Part shown: piece after piece, positions 26,685 through 38,797 of the stretch
How positions within the stretch are numbered: position 1 is the stretch's first letter
Layout: every line of letters begins with the position of its first letter
Source of the DNA: Diadophis punctatus similis
Lineage: Eukaryota > Chordata > Lepidosauria > Squamata > Dipsadidae
NCBI GenBank assembly: GCA_023053685.1
Contig: JALIGW010000005.1
Coordinates: 31,462,480-31,526,479, forward strand
Direction of reading: 5' to 3'
Length of the DNA: 64,000 nt
Translations under genes and position numbers: made by a program
The notes under the pieces: generated by a model
Databases searched by the model: none
Seen by the model: the letters and a program-made list of their open reading frames with translations, nothing else
What the model was told of the DNA's origin: nothing

Positions 26685-27080
26685 TAGGTAGTCCCTGACT
26701 TACAACAATTTGTTTAGTGACTGTTCAAAGTTACAACAGCACTGAGAAAAGTGACTCATGACTGTTTTTCACACTTACGATTGTTGCAGCATCCCAATGG
26801 TCACATGATCAAAATTCAGACACTTGGCAACTGACTCATATTTATGATGGTTATAGTGTCCCAGGGTCATGTGATCACCTTTTGTGACCTTATGACAAAC
26901 AAAGGCCATGGGGATCCCAGATTTACTTAACAACAGTGTTACTAACTTAACAACTGCAGTGATTCACTTAACAACTGTGGCAAGAAAGGTTGTAAAATGG
27001 GACAAAACTCCCGTAACAACTGTCTCACTTAGCAACAGAAATGTTGGGCTCAATTGTGGTCATAAGTCAAGGGCTACCTG
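26685..27080. mobile_element. Tigger/pogo-like MITE, full copy
   Basis: The ends TAGGTAGTCCCTGACTTACAA and its inverted partner (cataagtcaagggctacctg) are flanked by TA on each side. The interior repeats 'ttcacttaacaactg' motifs. No transposase is present. The same family occurs at 27996, 29861, 34218, 55932 and 57194. Confidence 0.75.
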
Positions 27081-27560
27081 TATAAGTAAAGAAGCTAATG
27101 TGGATTATTTTGATTCATTTCATAATTCCTTAAATTAAACAGAATGTCAAAAGTTCCTTGATGGATTTTGTATATTTTCAAAAACTAAAATTCAAAGGAA
27201 AGTTCAAGTGTGATTGTAGCAGTAGAACCTGTAAATGAAATGTGTAATCTTTTATTCATGAAGCATTTATATACATAAACAAAGTTTTAAAATATAGATT
27301 TCCATTCCTTTGCTACAGCCTGTCACTTCTTTAAGATGGTTTTTGAATGTGACTCTTGTGCAGTTTTACTCTGAGCATAATAAATAAATGCTGCTCATGT
27401 TGTGCATAATACAGTAGCTTTATTATATATAATATTTACATTATAGTTAGCATTCAGTGAAAAGTTGAAACAACACCTGGTCTCAGGTCCCTTCTCTTCT
27501 TCTCAAATATAGTTACAAAAGCTTTAATTGCTTTTTTAAATTAATTTAAAAAATAATTAT

Positions 27561-27612
27561 CTATCTATCTATCTATCTATCATATATCTATCATATATCT
27601 ATCATACATCTA
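27561..27612. repeat. (ATCT)n microsatellite
   Basis: About six ATCT units are followed by catatatctat variants. Confidence 0.9.
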
Positions 27613-27750
27613 TCTTTGATTTATTTAATATATTTTCCGCCAATCTCGTCGTAATGTGATTCTTATTAGGACCTGGGCAGTCTTATCATTCTGTCATCAA
27701 AATAACCCAGCACCAAATCCTATGTTAGGATTTCATTTTTAAAAAAATTA

Positions 27751-27825
27751 CCTCAAAGCTGCTTTTTCAAAAAGCAACTGGACTGTTGTTTTTTTGGGAA
27801 GACATTTCACTTCATTGGGTTCTGT
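27751..27825. repeat. Fragment of the 'AAAGGTGCTTTTTCAAGAGGCA' repeat
   Basis: The pieces aaagctgctttttcaaaaag, caactggact and gaagacatttcact match the arm of the palindrome at 57632-57804. Confidence 0.5.
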
Positions 27826-27995
27826 CTTTGGTTCTGTGGAATCTCCACAGACATTTTTTAAAAATTACAATTTTGGGTATGGGAATGTTTTTTTTAACTC
27901 TATCCTACAGCAAGTTAAAATTTAAAGAAGTCAACATTTTCTAGTTTTCACAGAAGTTAATTGGTAGAGGAAGCAAGAATATACAGACTGCTGTA

Positions 27996-28142
27996 CAGGT
28001 AGTCCTCGACTTATAACAGTTCATTAGTGAGGTACAGAGGCATTTTAAAAAGTGATTTATTGTTGTTTTCCACATTTATGATCATTGCAGTATCCCGTAA
28101 TCACATGATCAAAACCCAGACAATTGGCAACTGACTTATATA
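27996..28142. mobile_element. Tigger-like MITE, left part only
   Basis: It begins TA-CAGGTAGTCCTCGACTTATAAC and runs to 'ggcaactgacttatat'. The right terminal repeat is absent. Confidence 0.7.
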
Positions 28143-29190
28143 AAAAAGATGCCATCAAATTGTTTCTGTAAACCAGTACCTCTTTAAAAAAAACAAAGTG
28201 ACCTTGCTAATTTTCTTTTTGTGGCCCCCAGAAGTTACTCCAGAGTGGGTAGGTCCTAATGGGTTTTTTTTTAGTTAAAAAAATAGAATTAGAGATTATT
28301 AAGAGGGCAAATGTCTTACATTCTTCTCCTAATTAAAATCCCTTCAAACTGCCTCAGAAAGATTTTTGGTATTTCCCATTGTAGTCTTTGTGTCACATAA
28401 AGCTGATATAACCCTTGAAGTGAAGGAGGTTCCTACTGTAAAAGAATATATTTATAACTATCTAAAAAGTAACTGTATTCTAAGCATATACTTATGCATG
28501 TATGAGTCACACTCTTCTGTATTTAAGAAGCTGTTCTTTGGGCCTGTTAGATGGTAATTCTATATGAATGCAGTATGATTGCAAACACAAACCAAGCTAT
28601 TCCTTCTTCTCCAGCTGTTTTCACCATCTTGCATACTGAACACCATCAAAACGTTAAGGCAGGTACTGTAAACTGTGCTGGATCAATGTCCTTGTATCTA
28701 TTAGTAGTGCATCCAGTTGGTTTGATGTTCAAGGAATTATTATTGATACAGGGAACTTGCCCTATATAATTCTCCAGAGCATGACTTGAACATCTGCAAT
28801 TCAGAGATGGACAGCATCACATCACTCTCATGGAAGGATGTGGATGGCTCCAGTGTTGCTTTGTTTTAATTTTTTAAAGATTATCTGTGTAAATTATAAT
28901 ACGTGCATGGCAAAATCAGTGTCAGAGTAAAACAGAAGTGCTGATTATTGAGATATGAACCAGTTTTGCTTTTTATTAACAAAGGCGGCGAGTTCCTTGG
29001 GGTAATGCTGTATATAAATATGCCAACTTTTAAATGCAACAATTAACAAAAATGTTGTGTCAGTGTGGTATACTAATTTAGACGTTGGATTAAAACTTGA
29101 GAAATCCAGATGCACGTTCTCATTTCACCATGGAATTAATATCTTTGGACCAGCCAGCTTTCCCTGTATGTTACTATAAAGATGAAAAGC

Positions 29191-29400
29191 GAGGACAGTG
29201 TAGTGTAATAGTTAAAGGCACCAGGGTTGAAGCCAGGAGACTGTGGATTTCAGACATTCTATAAATATTAATTCAATTAGGTGACTCTGAGCCAGTCACT
29301 CTGTCTCAGCCCTAGGAAGAGAGGCAGTGGCAAACTACTGCTAAAGTGTTACTAATAAAATTGCATATACTTGCCCAAGCAGTAGCTAGATGTTACTACT
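29191..29400 (+). mobile_element. tRNA-derived SINE, MIR/CORE-like
   Basis: This is a plus-strand copy. The head is acagtgtagtgtaatagtta followed by 'gactctgagccagtcactctg' and 'ggcagtggcaaac'. It corresponds to the minus-strand copies elsewhere in the window. Confidence 0.6.
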
Positions 29401-29860
29401 GACTCAGTGGCACAAAAAATGGTGGGGGGAGGGGGGCATGGAGGTGAAAAGAAAGCCTTGTATGCTGCCTTGAGCCTTCCCATAGATCAGATTTGAGGCT
29501 TGGCAGCCTTGCTGTGGGGGGAAAGCAGAACTGGGCGCTTTCCAAGTGGTGGGCCAGCTTGCCTTCATGAGGTCAACTTGCACGAGCAGCGGGCCAGGGT
29601 GCACATGCGTGATTGTCCATCGGCCCGCTGGTCACTCAAGTTGAGCTCCACATGCCGGCCAGCCCCTCACACAGCCCAATTCTGAATAGGCTGGGTTGGG
29701 GATCCCTGCCATAGATATGGAATGTAGGTATAGAAATGAATTTATCCTAATATGTTTTAAGAAATTTGGGGATTCTTTTGTATAAAAATGAAATATTGTG
29801 AGGAGAGAAACCAAAATCATGACAACAAATGGAATAAATATATAAAATATCAGCAAATAT

Positions 29861-30240
29861 CGGTAACTCTCAACTTACACCATTAACTACCATTTGAAGT
29901 TAGAGTGGTGTTGAAAAACATGACTGTCACAGTCTCCCTTTGGCCCCATGATCAGAATTTGGTCTCCTAGCAACCAATGCATATTTTCGATAGTTGCAGA
30001 GTCCTGAGGTAATGTGATTGCCATTTATGAGCTTTCTAGGAGGCTTCCAACATGCATAATCAATGGGGAATGAGAGTCACTTTGTATGACTGTGTGATTC
30101 ACTTAACAACCACCATGATTCCCTTAACAACCGTGGGGGGGAAAGTTCATAAAACCGGTCACAATTTATTTAATGAATGCGTAGTGATGGAAATTCTGGT
30201 CCATCACTACGCATTGTGGTTATAAGACAAGGACTACTTG
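29861..30240. mobile_element. Tigger-like MITE, diverged
   Basis: The left end cggtaactctcaacttacac and the right end ttataagacaaggactacttg are inverted, with TA after the right end. Inside, 'ttcacttaacaaccaccatg' identifies the family. Confidence 0.65.
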
Positions 30241-30752
30241 TAGAGCTACTTAATGGGTAGCACAATTCAAGCCCTTATTTGTAGATCAGCAGTCTAAGGA
30301 ACAGGCAACAATATTGACAGTGTAGTCAGAACAAATGTACAGTGCCCTCGCATTGTACATGCCTTATTTTACATTTGAATAATTGGCATTTCATATTCGT
30401 AACGTCGAACATTATGTAATACTGATCTTAAGGTTGCAAGTTGAGGTATTCTTTCCTTGGATGGTATCTATTCTATATGCACATTTATTTTTACATCAGT
30501 CATACCTGACTCGATGTTCCTTACATTTAATTAAATTTATTTCACAATTGGTGTCCATACATTTGCAAACCTGATATTATTAAAAAAGAGTCAGAAAAGG
30601 TTTTTTTTCCAGGAGAACGTGTCACTCAGTATTATACGGTAGACACTCCTCATTTGCTAGTGTTGCACCTATTAGGAAATAAGTCAGACAAAACAAATTA
30701 ATACTTTTAAGTAAATGCATTTTTTAAAAATACAGAAACATTTTTTCCATAG

Positions 30753-30866
30753 GATATAAATGACATTGTCGGAGATGACCAGACTGAGCCCAAGGGTGAG
30801 GTCAAACGCATCATCAGTTATGAGTCCCTGCACACCCACAAGAGAGCTAAGACCAGCCCACCTTGA
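30753..30866 (+). CDS. Candidate alternative last exon of ABLIM1 (37 codons + stop)
   Basis: In the intron after LIM4, the acceptor acattttttccatag is followed by a frame that joins in phase 0 to the LIM4 exon. It reads 37 residues (DINDIVGDDQTEPKGEVK to KRAKTSPP) and then TGA at 30864-30866. An AATAAA follows 73 bp later, at 30939, with T/G-rich sequence after it. I see no poly-A tract and no target-site duplication, so a processed retrocopy is less likely. Used as a last exon, it would give a protein ending just after LIM4, with no linker and no villin headpiece. I do not recognise the peptide from ABLIM1 or another protein. It could be a chance frame or an old gene fragment. This is inference from sequence signals alone. 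Confidence 0.45.
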   Translation, partial: DINDIVGDDQTEPKGEVKRIISYESLHTHKRAKTSPP

Positions 30867-30938
30867 ATTCCTTCTTAACTCCCACTTATTTCCTTTCACT
30901 TTTAGGAGTTCAGATTGTTGTAGAGAGCTTAACCTTGT

Positions 30939-30944
30939 AATAAA
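30939..30944 (+). terminator. Candidate polyadenylation signal AATAAA for the alternative last exon
   Basis: A canonical AATAAA lies 73 bp after the TGA of the candidate exon at 30753-30866. It is followed within 15 bp by TCTTTGTGTTC, which resembles a T/G-rich downstream element. AATAAA is common in AT-rich introns, so its position after the candidate stop is the only support. Confidence 0.35.
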
Positions 30945-33883
30945 TCTTTGTGTTCATTAAATGCCTGAATCTCCTGATTTCCCCTGAGGGACATTAAAGT
31001 TTAAACTTGTTTAGGTTTTCCCTACAGAGGAGTTTTGAAAATACTTGGGGGAAAACAATTAAAAAAACATTGCATGAGTTTGACTAAAAGAAATGGCTTT
31101 CTAGCTGAAGCTGAGTATCTGAATGAATATAAGAATTAACATTTTAGGAAAAGTTCATTAAAACAAACAGCCACAAATCTTACACAGTGCAGACATGATT
31201 TTAAAAGCTTTGCATATTTAGAAATTTGAAAGTTTTCTTCTGGATACAAAAATGATACCCAAATAAGCCAAGCCAAAAATATGACTGACAGAAGACTCAA
31301 ATAGTTGTTTAATTACAGGTCAAATAATAGAAAGTTGATCAGAAGATAAAATTTATTGTGATAATGAGGGGGGGGGAGAATTAGTTGCAAAGCAAATGAA
31401 AAGCATAACCTTATAGTATTATTACAAGAAGCACCAAATATTTCTTTGCAAAATATGACACAATAGCAATATTTTTTTAAAAAAATTATTGCTTTAGAAA
31501 AACAAACATATGTTGTTGATATATTTTATGGCATGTTCATTTTGTCTCTCAGTACTGGCTTATGCCTCTGAAGATCATCTTGTTCTTTGTTATAGGCTAT
31601 TATGCAAGAATGACTTGTTCTTTTGCTTTTTTACCACATTTTTAAAAAGCAAAAGGAACTGAACAGCAATTTGCTGAAATTGGGGATTGGATTTCCCATC
31701 AAAAAATTGGGAGACCTGTTATCTTTTACAAAATAAGGAAAATGTACTTACTGCCTATCTCTTTGCAAATATTTTCACAGTAATGTCTGGAATGAATAAT
31801 GTTTGCTTTTCCAAATCTTGATCTTTGGTTTCTGGCCAGTGAGAGACAAAGAAAAGTTCAGCAAGAGTTTAATTATAAATGGTGTTTGGTTCAAGCAGAA
31901 AAAAAAGGAAAGCACTTATTCTGATTATTCCTTGGACCTTGAAAGAACATTTGCTGAGGGAGGGAATGTGTATATATTAGCAAGGGGATTGGTTGATGCT
32001 TTGTAGTCTTCCCTATCCAGCTCTGTTGAATCCTATTGCACTATGAGGCAAATAAACAACACTGGTGTTGCGCTTTGAATTTAGATGAGATTTGGTGGTC
32101 AAGCTGGATTTGCAGTGGGGACATTCTCATCCCATCTGTCGGTTTCAGTGGAAAAGAGAGTGTTGGCTTCATTTGACCTTGGTGGTATCGTCACATTGGC
32201 TCCATGGTTGGAGTTACTTGGGATGAAAGAAGGTTACCCCTCTCCCACAAATAGTAATACTAGGCAACAGCAGAGAGGGGTTAACGAAACCTGCAAATCT
32301 GTATAATCAGCAAAAGATAATGTGTTGTTTAAATATGAAGGGGTCCTGCCCCTAAAAGAACTTAAATTGGTTCAGATATCCAGTTAAATTGTTATATTCC
32401 TTCATCAGGTAAGACATTTTTAAATCTTGAATCTAGTTCAGCAAAGCTCCTAGTATGAAGTTGATTAGCAAGTACTTGGTTCTGTGGAAGATAAATCTTC
32501 CTTCTGTTCAGATAATCTGAATATTTTGCAATTCTTTTTAATATTTATGCATGACTATCTCTTTTCTTTGATAATTGTTTTTCAATTGAATATATTTGTG
32601 TGTGCTTTTTAAAGAAAAACAAAGCTTAGGCATATTGCCAGGATTTTATTTTATTTTGCTGCAATAAAATAGAAGCTTTTAGTTTTTTTTTTTAACGGAT
32701 TCCCCCCTCCCCCCGGTGTTTTGTATGTTGGATTTGTATGTTCCTGAAACATAATTCAACTTTTGCCCCATTTTTATCTTGGTTAAATGTGTAATGGGAC
32801 AATCCTGGCAAACGTTATCTTGTCTTGCAATACCTTCCTGGTCTCTCAGTTCATGTGCAGTTCTAAATGAATCTATAATTTTCATTTTATGACGTGATTT
32901 TAACTATAAAATCTGTGGATATAAATTCCAGTTCCGAATGAAAGTATTGGGGTGGAGTGGGGTTGAGGAATCTTATGAGCAGCCTTCCCCAAGCTGATAC
33001 TATCCAGATGCATTGAATTTAAACTCCCATATTTTTTTGACCACACACTCTGGAAAATATGAGTTTACACAATAGAAATTTACGTTTGGGAAAAGGAACA
33101 GACCGAGAATGGGAGATGTGGGAGAATTGCTCACTTTATGCTTCTTCTTTTGAAGTGAGCCTGCTCCTAGATAGATCTAGGACTTTTGTACCCTGAATTT
33201 ATTGAGCCACCATACTCCTAACGCAGAGAGCTAATAATACTTTTAAAAACCAAGAACTCAGCTCAGGTACAATTTTAAAATTTTGCCTAGTCTGCTTCTT
33301 TCATTGATCACTGATATATCGCAATGAAACAGATAAAACTAGGATAAGGTGGCCAGGGCACAACCTGGATATCTAATTCTAACTAAGTGGAACTTTAAAT
33401 GATGCCACAAAATAAGGAGATGAAATACACCATCCAGTTGTTCCTGTCTTCCTGCCTCTGAGCAGTTAGGAAATTCCATGGAATGACCAGGATAAGAGGA
33501 GAGAACAAATAATACAAAAGAACAATGCCTGTCGGATCTGCTAATTCAACATGGTTTTTCAAAAGATATCCCCAGCCTTAAGTATTGGGCTGTACTGGTT
33601 GTTCTGCAGACTTGCAGAAGTAGGCAATAATTGTCTCCTAAAACTCTGGTGTTTTTTTAGTTCTCCTTGTGTAGGACTTAGCATGAAAAACTCTTCCAGT
33701 CCATAATGCTGTGTAACTTCTCTATAAAGATAAATCCAATCTGCTTCATAAGGCAAAAAGGTTTTCGCTGAATTTTACTTTAAGAAAAAAAATGGTTATT
33801 TGAAAATGAGCTTAGCTTTGAATGTTTCAAACAGGATATTTAACCCAGCCATGTTTTTACAGTGTTTTTTTTCCCCCTTACAG

Positions 33884-33961
33884 CCTACCCGGACATCCTC
33901 AGAGAGTATTTATTCAAGGCCTGGATCCAGTATTCCTGGTTCACCAGGACACACAATCTAT
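33884..33961 (+). CDS. ABLIM1: ABLIM1 exon: linker, PTRTSSES segment
   Basis: This 78-nt exon (26 codons, phase 0 at both ends) encodes PTRTSSESIYSRPGSS and then IPGSPGHTIY. The acceptor is excellent (ttttttttccccctta cag). The donor is the weak GTTCGT at 33962. That position is fixed by the known ABLIM1 junction HTIY/AKVD and by the in-phase start of the next exon. The segment is Ser/Pro/Gly-rich and probably disordered, with several possible Ser/Thr phosphorylation sites. Its phase allows skipping without a frameshift, and the weak donor would favour regulated inclusion. Confidence 0.93.
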
Positions 33962-35387
33962 GTTCGTATACTTTCATAAAATGTTTTATTAATTAGCTTT
34001 TGATTTAGTGTCATGTTTCTAGAGATATATTTATTTAGATGTATTATCATTCATGAAGAAAAGCAAACAGTTCATGACCTGGGAAATCAAAATTATTTCC
34101 TCATGTTAATTCCTTTTTATCAATTAGATTTTTTAAAAAACGTGCCATAATGATGTGTTTTATTTAAACAAAACCTTTGTAAATTTTTGATTTGTTGTTT
34201 GGCCATTGTCAATAATACAGATGGAACTTAACTTGCAACTGGTCACTTAGAGACCACTCAGAGTTATGACCAACTCTCCCAAAAGTACTTATGGCTTAGT
34301 TCCGAGGTTCTGACAGCCATTGCCCCTTCAGTGTTCACATGACCGCATTTTGGGTGCTTGACAGCCAGCCTGCATTTATGGCTGCTTACAGTGTCCCATT
34401 TTCACGTGACCAAGATTTACAGATTTTTTTGCGGAAAACCAGCATTTACTTCTGGTTTTTGGCAAAAATGTACCATAATAAACAGTGAGTTCCTTTAACA
34501 ACTGCAGATTTGCTTCATGATTGCATTTATTCACTTAACAACTGCCAAAAAAATGTTGTAAAATTGGGTTGGTCATATGCTGTATGACCATCACAAATTT
34601 ATGATTGTAATGGGCAGACTTCATTACAGTTGTAAGTTAAGGGCTATCTATATCACAAAGCTGTAATTTAAGGAAATTATTCTATTCCCTAATGAGTGGC
34701 TGACAAACAAAATAAAACTTGGAAATGTCACAGTTTGTTTTTTTGGGGGGGTGGTGGTCTGAATGTGAGGTTTTGTGAAATTGGCAAAATAGAAATTGCT
34801 GTGGGCCATCAAAATGAGTATGTGTATGAGTGACAGCTCAATATGTTCCCCAAATACTGTAGGGGATTATAGGGCTCATAATTAATCAGTTACATGATAT
34901 TGATGCCTGGATGCAGCTCATAGTAAGCCATAGTTATTTTGTCAATAAATAAATCACAGTTGCTTAGCATTTAAAATTCACTGAGTCATAAACCGTGCTT
35001 CATTAACTAGCCATGTTAGTCAACCAATAAAATCCATGGAGATTTTTCTTCTCACATCTTCTGTGATGGATGTGGACCACCAATTTCAAGCTACAAAGTA
35101 TACTTTGAAGGGAAGTCATCATGTTCAGAAATTGTCACTTTTCTACCCTCTGGTTGCTGATTATTGTTTTTTTTACACTTCTTTGATGAATTGATGATTA
35201 TCAAATCCAGTTTTAATGTAATAAAAAGGGCCCATTTGATTGAAAATGAATTTGGGGAGTGGAGGAGAAAAAGAGTTGGGTTTTTTGGTGGTGTGCATTT
35301 GTTTTTCTTACAAGCAAAATTTAGAACTGTATGTTATTCAAGTGAATCTACAGATTTGTGTTTACCTGTTTTCTTTGATTTTTTTAG
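33962..35387 (+). other. ABLIM1: Intron with one Tigger-like MITE
   Basis: The MITE fills 34218-34650. The rest is AT-rich with a G/T run near 34738-34754. No other feature is seen. Confidence 0.65.
34218..34650. mobile_element. Tigger-like MITE
   Basis: TA-CAGATGGAACTTAACTTGC on the left and gtaagttaagggctatcta-TA on the right are diverged inverted termini. 'ttcacttaacaactgcca' lies in the interior. Confidence 0.65.
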
Positions 35388-35543
35388 GCAAAAGTAGACA
35401 ATGAGATCCTTGATTATAAGGATTTAGCAGCCATTCCCAAAGTCAAGGCCATCTATGACATTGAGCGTCCAGATCTAATTACTTACGAACCTTTCTACAC
35501 TTCTGCCTACGAAGAGAGACAAGAAAGACAGAGCCTTGGAGAG
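35388..35543 (+). CDS. ABLIM1: ABLIM1 exon: conserved linker block AKVDNEILDYKDL
   Basis: This 156-nt exon (52 codons, phase 0 at both ends) has the acceptor ttctttgatttttttag and the donor GTAATG at 35544. It reads AKVDNEILDYKDLAAIPKVK, continues through IYDIERPDLITYEPFYTSAY, and ends RQERQSLGE. This is the most conserved block of the linker across the ABLIM family. It contains several tyrosines in acidic contexts that could be kinase substrates; this is an inference from composition only. Relative to the mammalian form I recall, the YEERQERQ stretch is diverged. A 277-bp hAT element sits 300 bp downstream in the next intron. Confidence 0.95.
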
Positions 35544-35843
35544 GTAATGAATTGGAAGTTCAATTCTGAAACCAATTCACTTGGTTTGTTGGTTAGCTTC
35601 TGTTGTTTTTATAAACAGCTGATGCAGTGGTCCAAATGCTTCATATTTCTCAACTTCTTGCTTCTTTATAGCTTTGAAAAAATGGGAGCATTGGACTCTG
35701 CGGTTTCACTTTCCTTTTACATTAATAACTATGGGTGCAGGGACCCCTGTCCCATAGAGCTCTTCCCTCTCACCTTCATACACATGCTTGACGGGTGGTA
35801 GCCAGCAACCTCTAAGTTTCAAGCACTCAGATGGGCATCAAAT

Positions 35844-36120
35844 CAGAGGTGGGTTCCTACCGGTGCGGTCCGGAGCTGTGCTCCGGTAGTGGCCCGCTGA
35901 TTGCACAATTTTGGCGCGACATCTCCAGTGCTGTCTTTGCCGGTCCATGCGCGCCACCATCTTTTTTTTCTATTTTTTGGCAATTTTTCGGCCCTCTGAG
36001 CATGCACAGAAGGAAAATCGTCCCTCTGCACAGAAGCAAAATCGCATTAGGGGACGCGTGAAATGTCGCGATGCGCACGCAAACGCACCAGTAGGAAACA
36101 TTATAGGAAACCCGCCTCTG
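35844..36120. mobile_element. hAT MITE, exact 8-bp target-site duplication
   Basis: The ends CAGAGGTGGGTTCCTACC and TATAGGAAACCCGCCTCTG are inverted repeats, flanked by catcaaat at 35836-35843 and 36121-36128. It begins 300 bp downstream of the AKVDNEIL exon and is CpG-rich. Confidence 0.92.
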
Positions 36121-37190
36121 CATCAAATGTTCAGAATTTACTTTCCCTAGAAGTGGTATAGATTCTTAAATAAATACTGCTATGTGGGTAGAGCATCTGT
36201 GTGTGACATGAGCAGTAAAATGATTTCTGAGTACAAGAAAACATTATTAGAATTGTAAGAATGACACTTGAGTACATGTTTCAAAAAATATTTTTTTAAG
36301 GTACATGAGATTTCTGTGTTTGTACAGAAACCTTTTTTTACATTAAACTAGCTATGTCAATTGGAATGGAATAGCATTCATCCAGAGATCAGGATGTCTC
36401 CAACCCTTCTGGACCTTTGTAGGATATTGATGACCTTGATGTTCTTCCTTGGGCCAGGAAGTGAACCAGATCTGTTGGCAGATTACTTTGTTTCAGTGTG
36501 TCTGGATTGAATATTTGGACCCAGACATAAACTATGTTTATGTGTTGTTATTAATGTGGGATTTTCTTTATGTTAGATTTATACATAAATGAACAACAGA
36601 GAAAAGAAAAACTTTAATATCCATATCATTATCCTAAATGTTTGATCATATGTATTTCTTGGAAAGAACGTCACAGAAATGTTTTCATAGAGTGCCACCT
36701 AGTGGAAGCCAAGAAATACATATATTTTATTTTGCTATTGAATCTAAAACTCATTTAACAATTCTTAAAAAATTTTAATGAAAAAACTTGATTATCTACC
36801 ACTTTTGTGGTATAGCTCTGATCCATTTCATTTTTGTTCACATTTACTCCTCAGGCTGCATTTCTTTTCAAGGGCCTCTACTTCCTGATCTATCGTTATT
36901 ACTGATTTTGATTTTGATTTGTTGCTCATTTCAGCCATTTCAGATATTTTTCTCCCTCTTGGTTTTGTATAAGTCAGTGTATTTTTGAATAAGCTTACTG
37001 CTGTTATGTAATTATTAGAACACCACATGGAGTAAAAAAAATGCAGACGCTATTTCCATATGTATTGGCAGGGTAAATATCAAGCCAAATATGTTTAAAA
37101 AAAGAACTACAGTTAATTTTTATATAGCGATTATAATAGGAATGATTAAAATGGAACTGAGAAGGTTTTAAGTAGATCCATATTTATGCT

Positions 37191-37543
37191 AAGGGACACA
37201 GCGGCTCAGTGGCTAAGACACTGAGCTTGTTGATCAGAAAGGTCGGCAGTTCAAATCTCTAGCACCACGTAACAGAATGAGCTCCCGTTACTTGTCCCAG
37301 CTTCTGCCAACCTAGCAGTTTGAAAGCACGTAAAAAATGCAAGTAGAAAAATAGGGACCACCTTTGGTGGGAAGGTAACAGCGTTCCGTGCACCTTTGGC
37401 ATTTAATCATGCTGGTCACATGACCACGGAGTCGTCTTCGGACAGTGCTGGCTCTTCGGCTTTATAATGGAGATGAGCACCGCCCCCTAGAGTTCGGATT
37501 GACTAGCACATATGTGTGAGGGGAACCTTTACCTTTACCTTTT
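37191..37543 (+). mobile_element. Sauria-type tRNA-derived SINE with target-site duplication
   Basis: A tRNA-like head (cggctcagtggctaagacac, then 'ggtcggcagttcaaat' as the B-box region) is followed by a body with 'gctggtcacatgaccacgga' and the tail 'ggaacctttacctttacctt'. The 11-bp duplication atatttatgct occurs at 37180-37190 and 37544-37554. This SINE family is restricted to squamates and is mobilised by BovB, which supports the organism call. Confidence 0.9.
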
Positions 37544-38182
37544 ATATTTATGCTTTCTTGGGACCTTGAACCAATGGCCTTTTCCTTTCTGGCCTTGACT
37601 CTGTCAATTCTGCTTTCCCTTGTAAAGTCTGCAATCCCAATTGTAACTTCAACCCTGGCTTGGATTTTGGAAAACTTGACTTAATAATACAAAATAGATT
37701 TTAGATTTTACTAGCTTTTTTTATCTTGAAAGACTAACATTTATTCTAATTCTGCTCACTTTGCTTTCATTGTGCATAATATTATTGAATAATTGAAGTT
37801 TTGATAAGTAGTGAATGTGTAAAAATAATATCTAATATAGTCCAATAATCCAATTTAGGAACATGTTATTAGATAGTCAAATGAATCATACTATGTTCCA
37901 TTAGTTGGGTCATATATTATCATTTCTTTTTTGTACTGTCAGAGTAGGAAGAAAAATGCAATGACCATGAAAATGGATTAGATTGATCCCCAGCAGATAA
38001 GACCATAAGTGGCTATTACTCATGATGACTGCATATTTTCTCCCATATAGAGGGTGCTAGAGAACAAGAATGGTCCTAGTTTTGGGATTCTATAGACATC
38101 TGACTGGCCTCTCTAAAAACAATGTGCTGGACTGAGATAGGCTTTCATCTGAGTCAGCACACCCATCATAATGTATTTAATT

Positions 38183-38317
38183 CAGGGGTGGGGAATTATG
38201 GCCCTTTTATGACTTATGGACGTCAACGCCCAGAATTCCTGAGCCAGCCATACTGGTTTAGGAATTCTGGGAGTTGAAGTCCACAAGTCATAAAGGGACC
38301 ATAGTTCCCCACCTCTC
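38183..38317. mobile_element. 135-bp palindromic hAT MITE, exact 8-bp duplication
   Basis: CAGGGGTGGGGAATTATGGCC and the inverted right end (ggaccatagttccccacctct) are flanked by atttaatt at 38175-38182 and 38318-38325. The interior carries 'gaattctgggagttgaagtc' and its inverse, as in 13062-13192. Confidence 0.9.
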
Positions 38318-38797
38318 ATTTAATTGAATTGCATTACTCAGTTCTTCTCAGGAATATATTCATGGGCTCTTCAGATGGTTGGACACTAGTCATGTTTTCT
38401 GCTTCTAGATGCAAAGAACTAAGGGCAAAACTCAATTGTGAATTTTCCTGTTGAATTGATAAAATGTCCTTTACACGTTGGATATTCAGTTATGAAACGG
38501 GGCTACCATTAATGAATCCCTAGTAGTTTACATTTTAAGTATTAATTCAGTAGGAGGGAGAGATTATTAAAACTTGACCATGAAATATTCAGAAGATGGT
38601 AGATTCCAAATACTAGACCTAAAATGTTAACAAAATATTTTATTTTTCATTTTTATTAGACTCTAGCTTGATTTATTCTTGTAGCCTGTTGGGTTTTATA
38701 CATACTATATATAGTTTATAGTAAGGAGGTTCAGTACTATTGTTTTCTGTTAAAATGTATGAAAATGAAGCAGTTATAACCCCTTTTTTCCCTTCAG

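Larger units (their letters stand above)
22864..33883 (+). other. ABLIM1: 11-kb intron after LIM4
   Basis: It contains a hAT element (23629-23992), Tigger-like MITEs (26685-27080, 27996-28142, 29861-30240), a (ATCT)n tract (27561-27612), a SINE (29191-29400) and the candidate alternative last exon (30753-30866). The stretches 24200-26600 and 31000-33800 show nothing I can name. Confidence 0.75.
35544..38797 (+). other. ABLIM1: Intron with a hAT MITE, a SINE and a second hAT MITE
   Basis: Named elements are 35844-36120, 37191-37543 and 38183-38317. The stretches 36130-37180 and 37560-38170 show nothing identifiable. Confidence 0.7.

Noticed and set aside
37200..37270. Possible tRNA gene
   Set aside because: The tRNA-like segment is the head of a Sauria-type SINE with a 353-bp body and an 11-bp target-site duplication.
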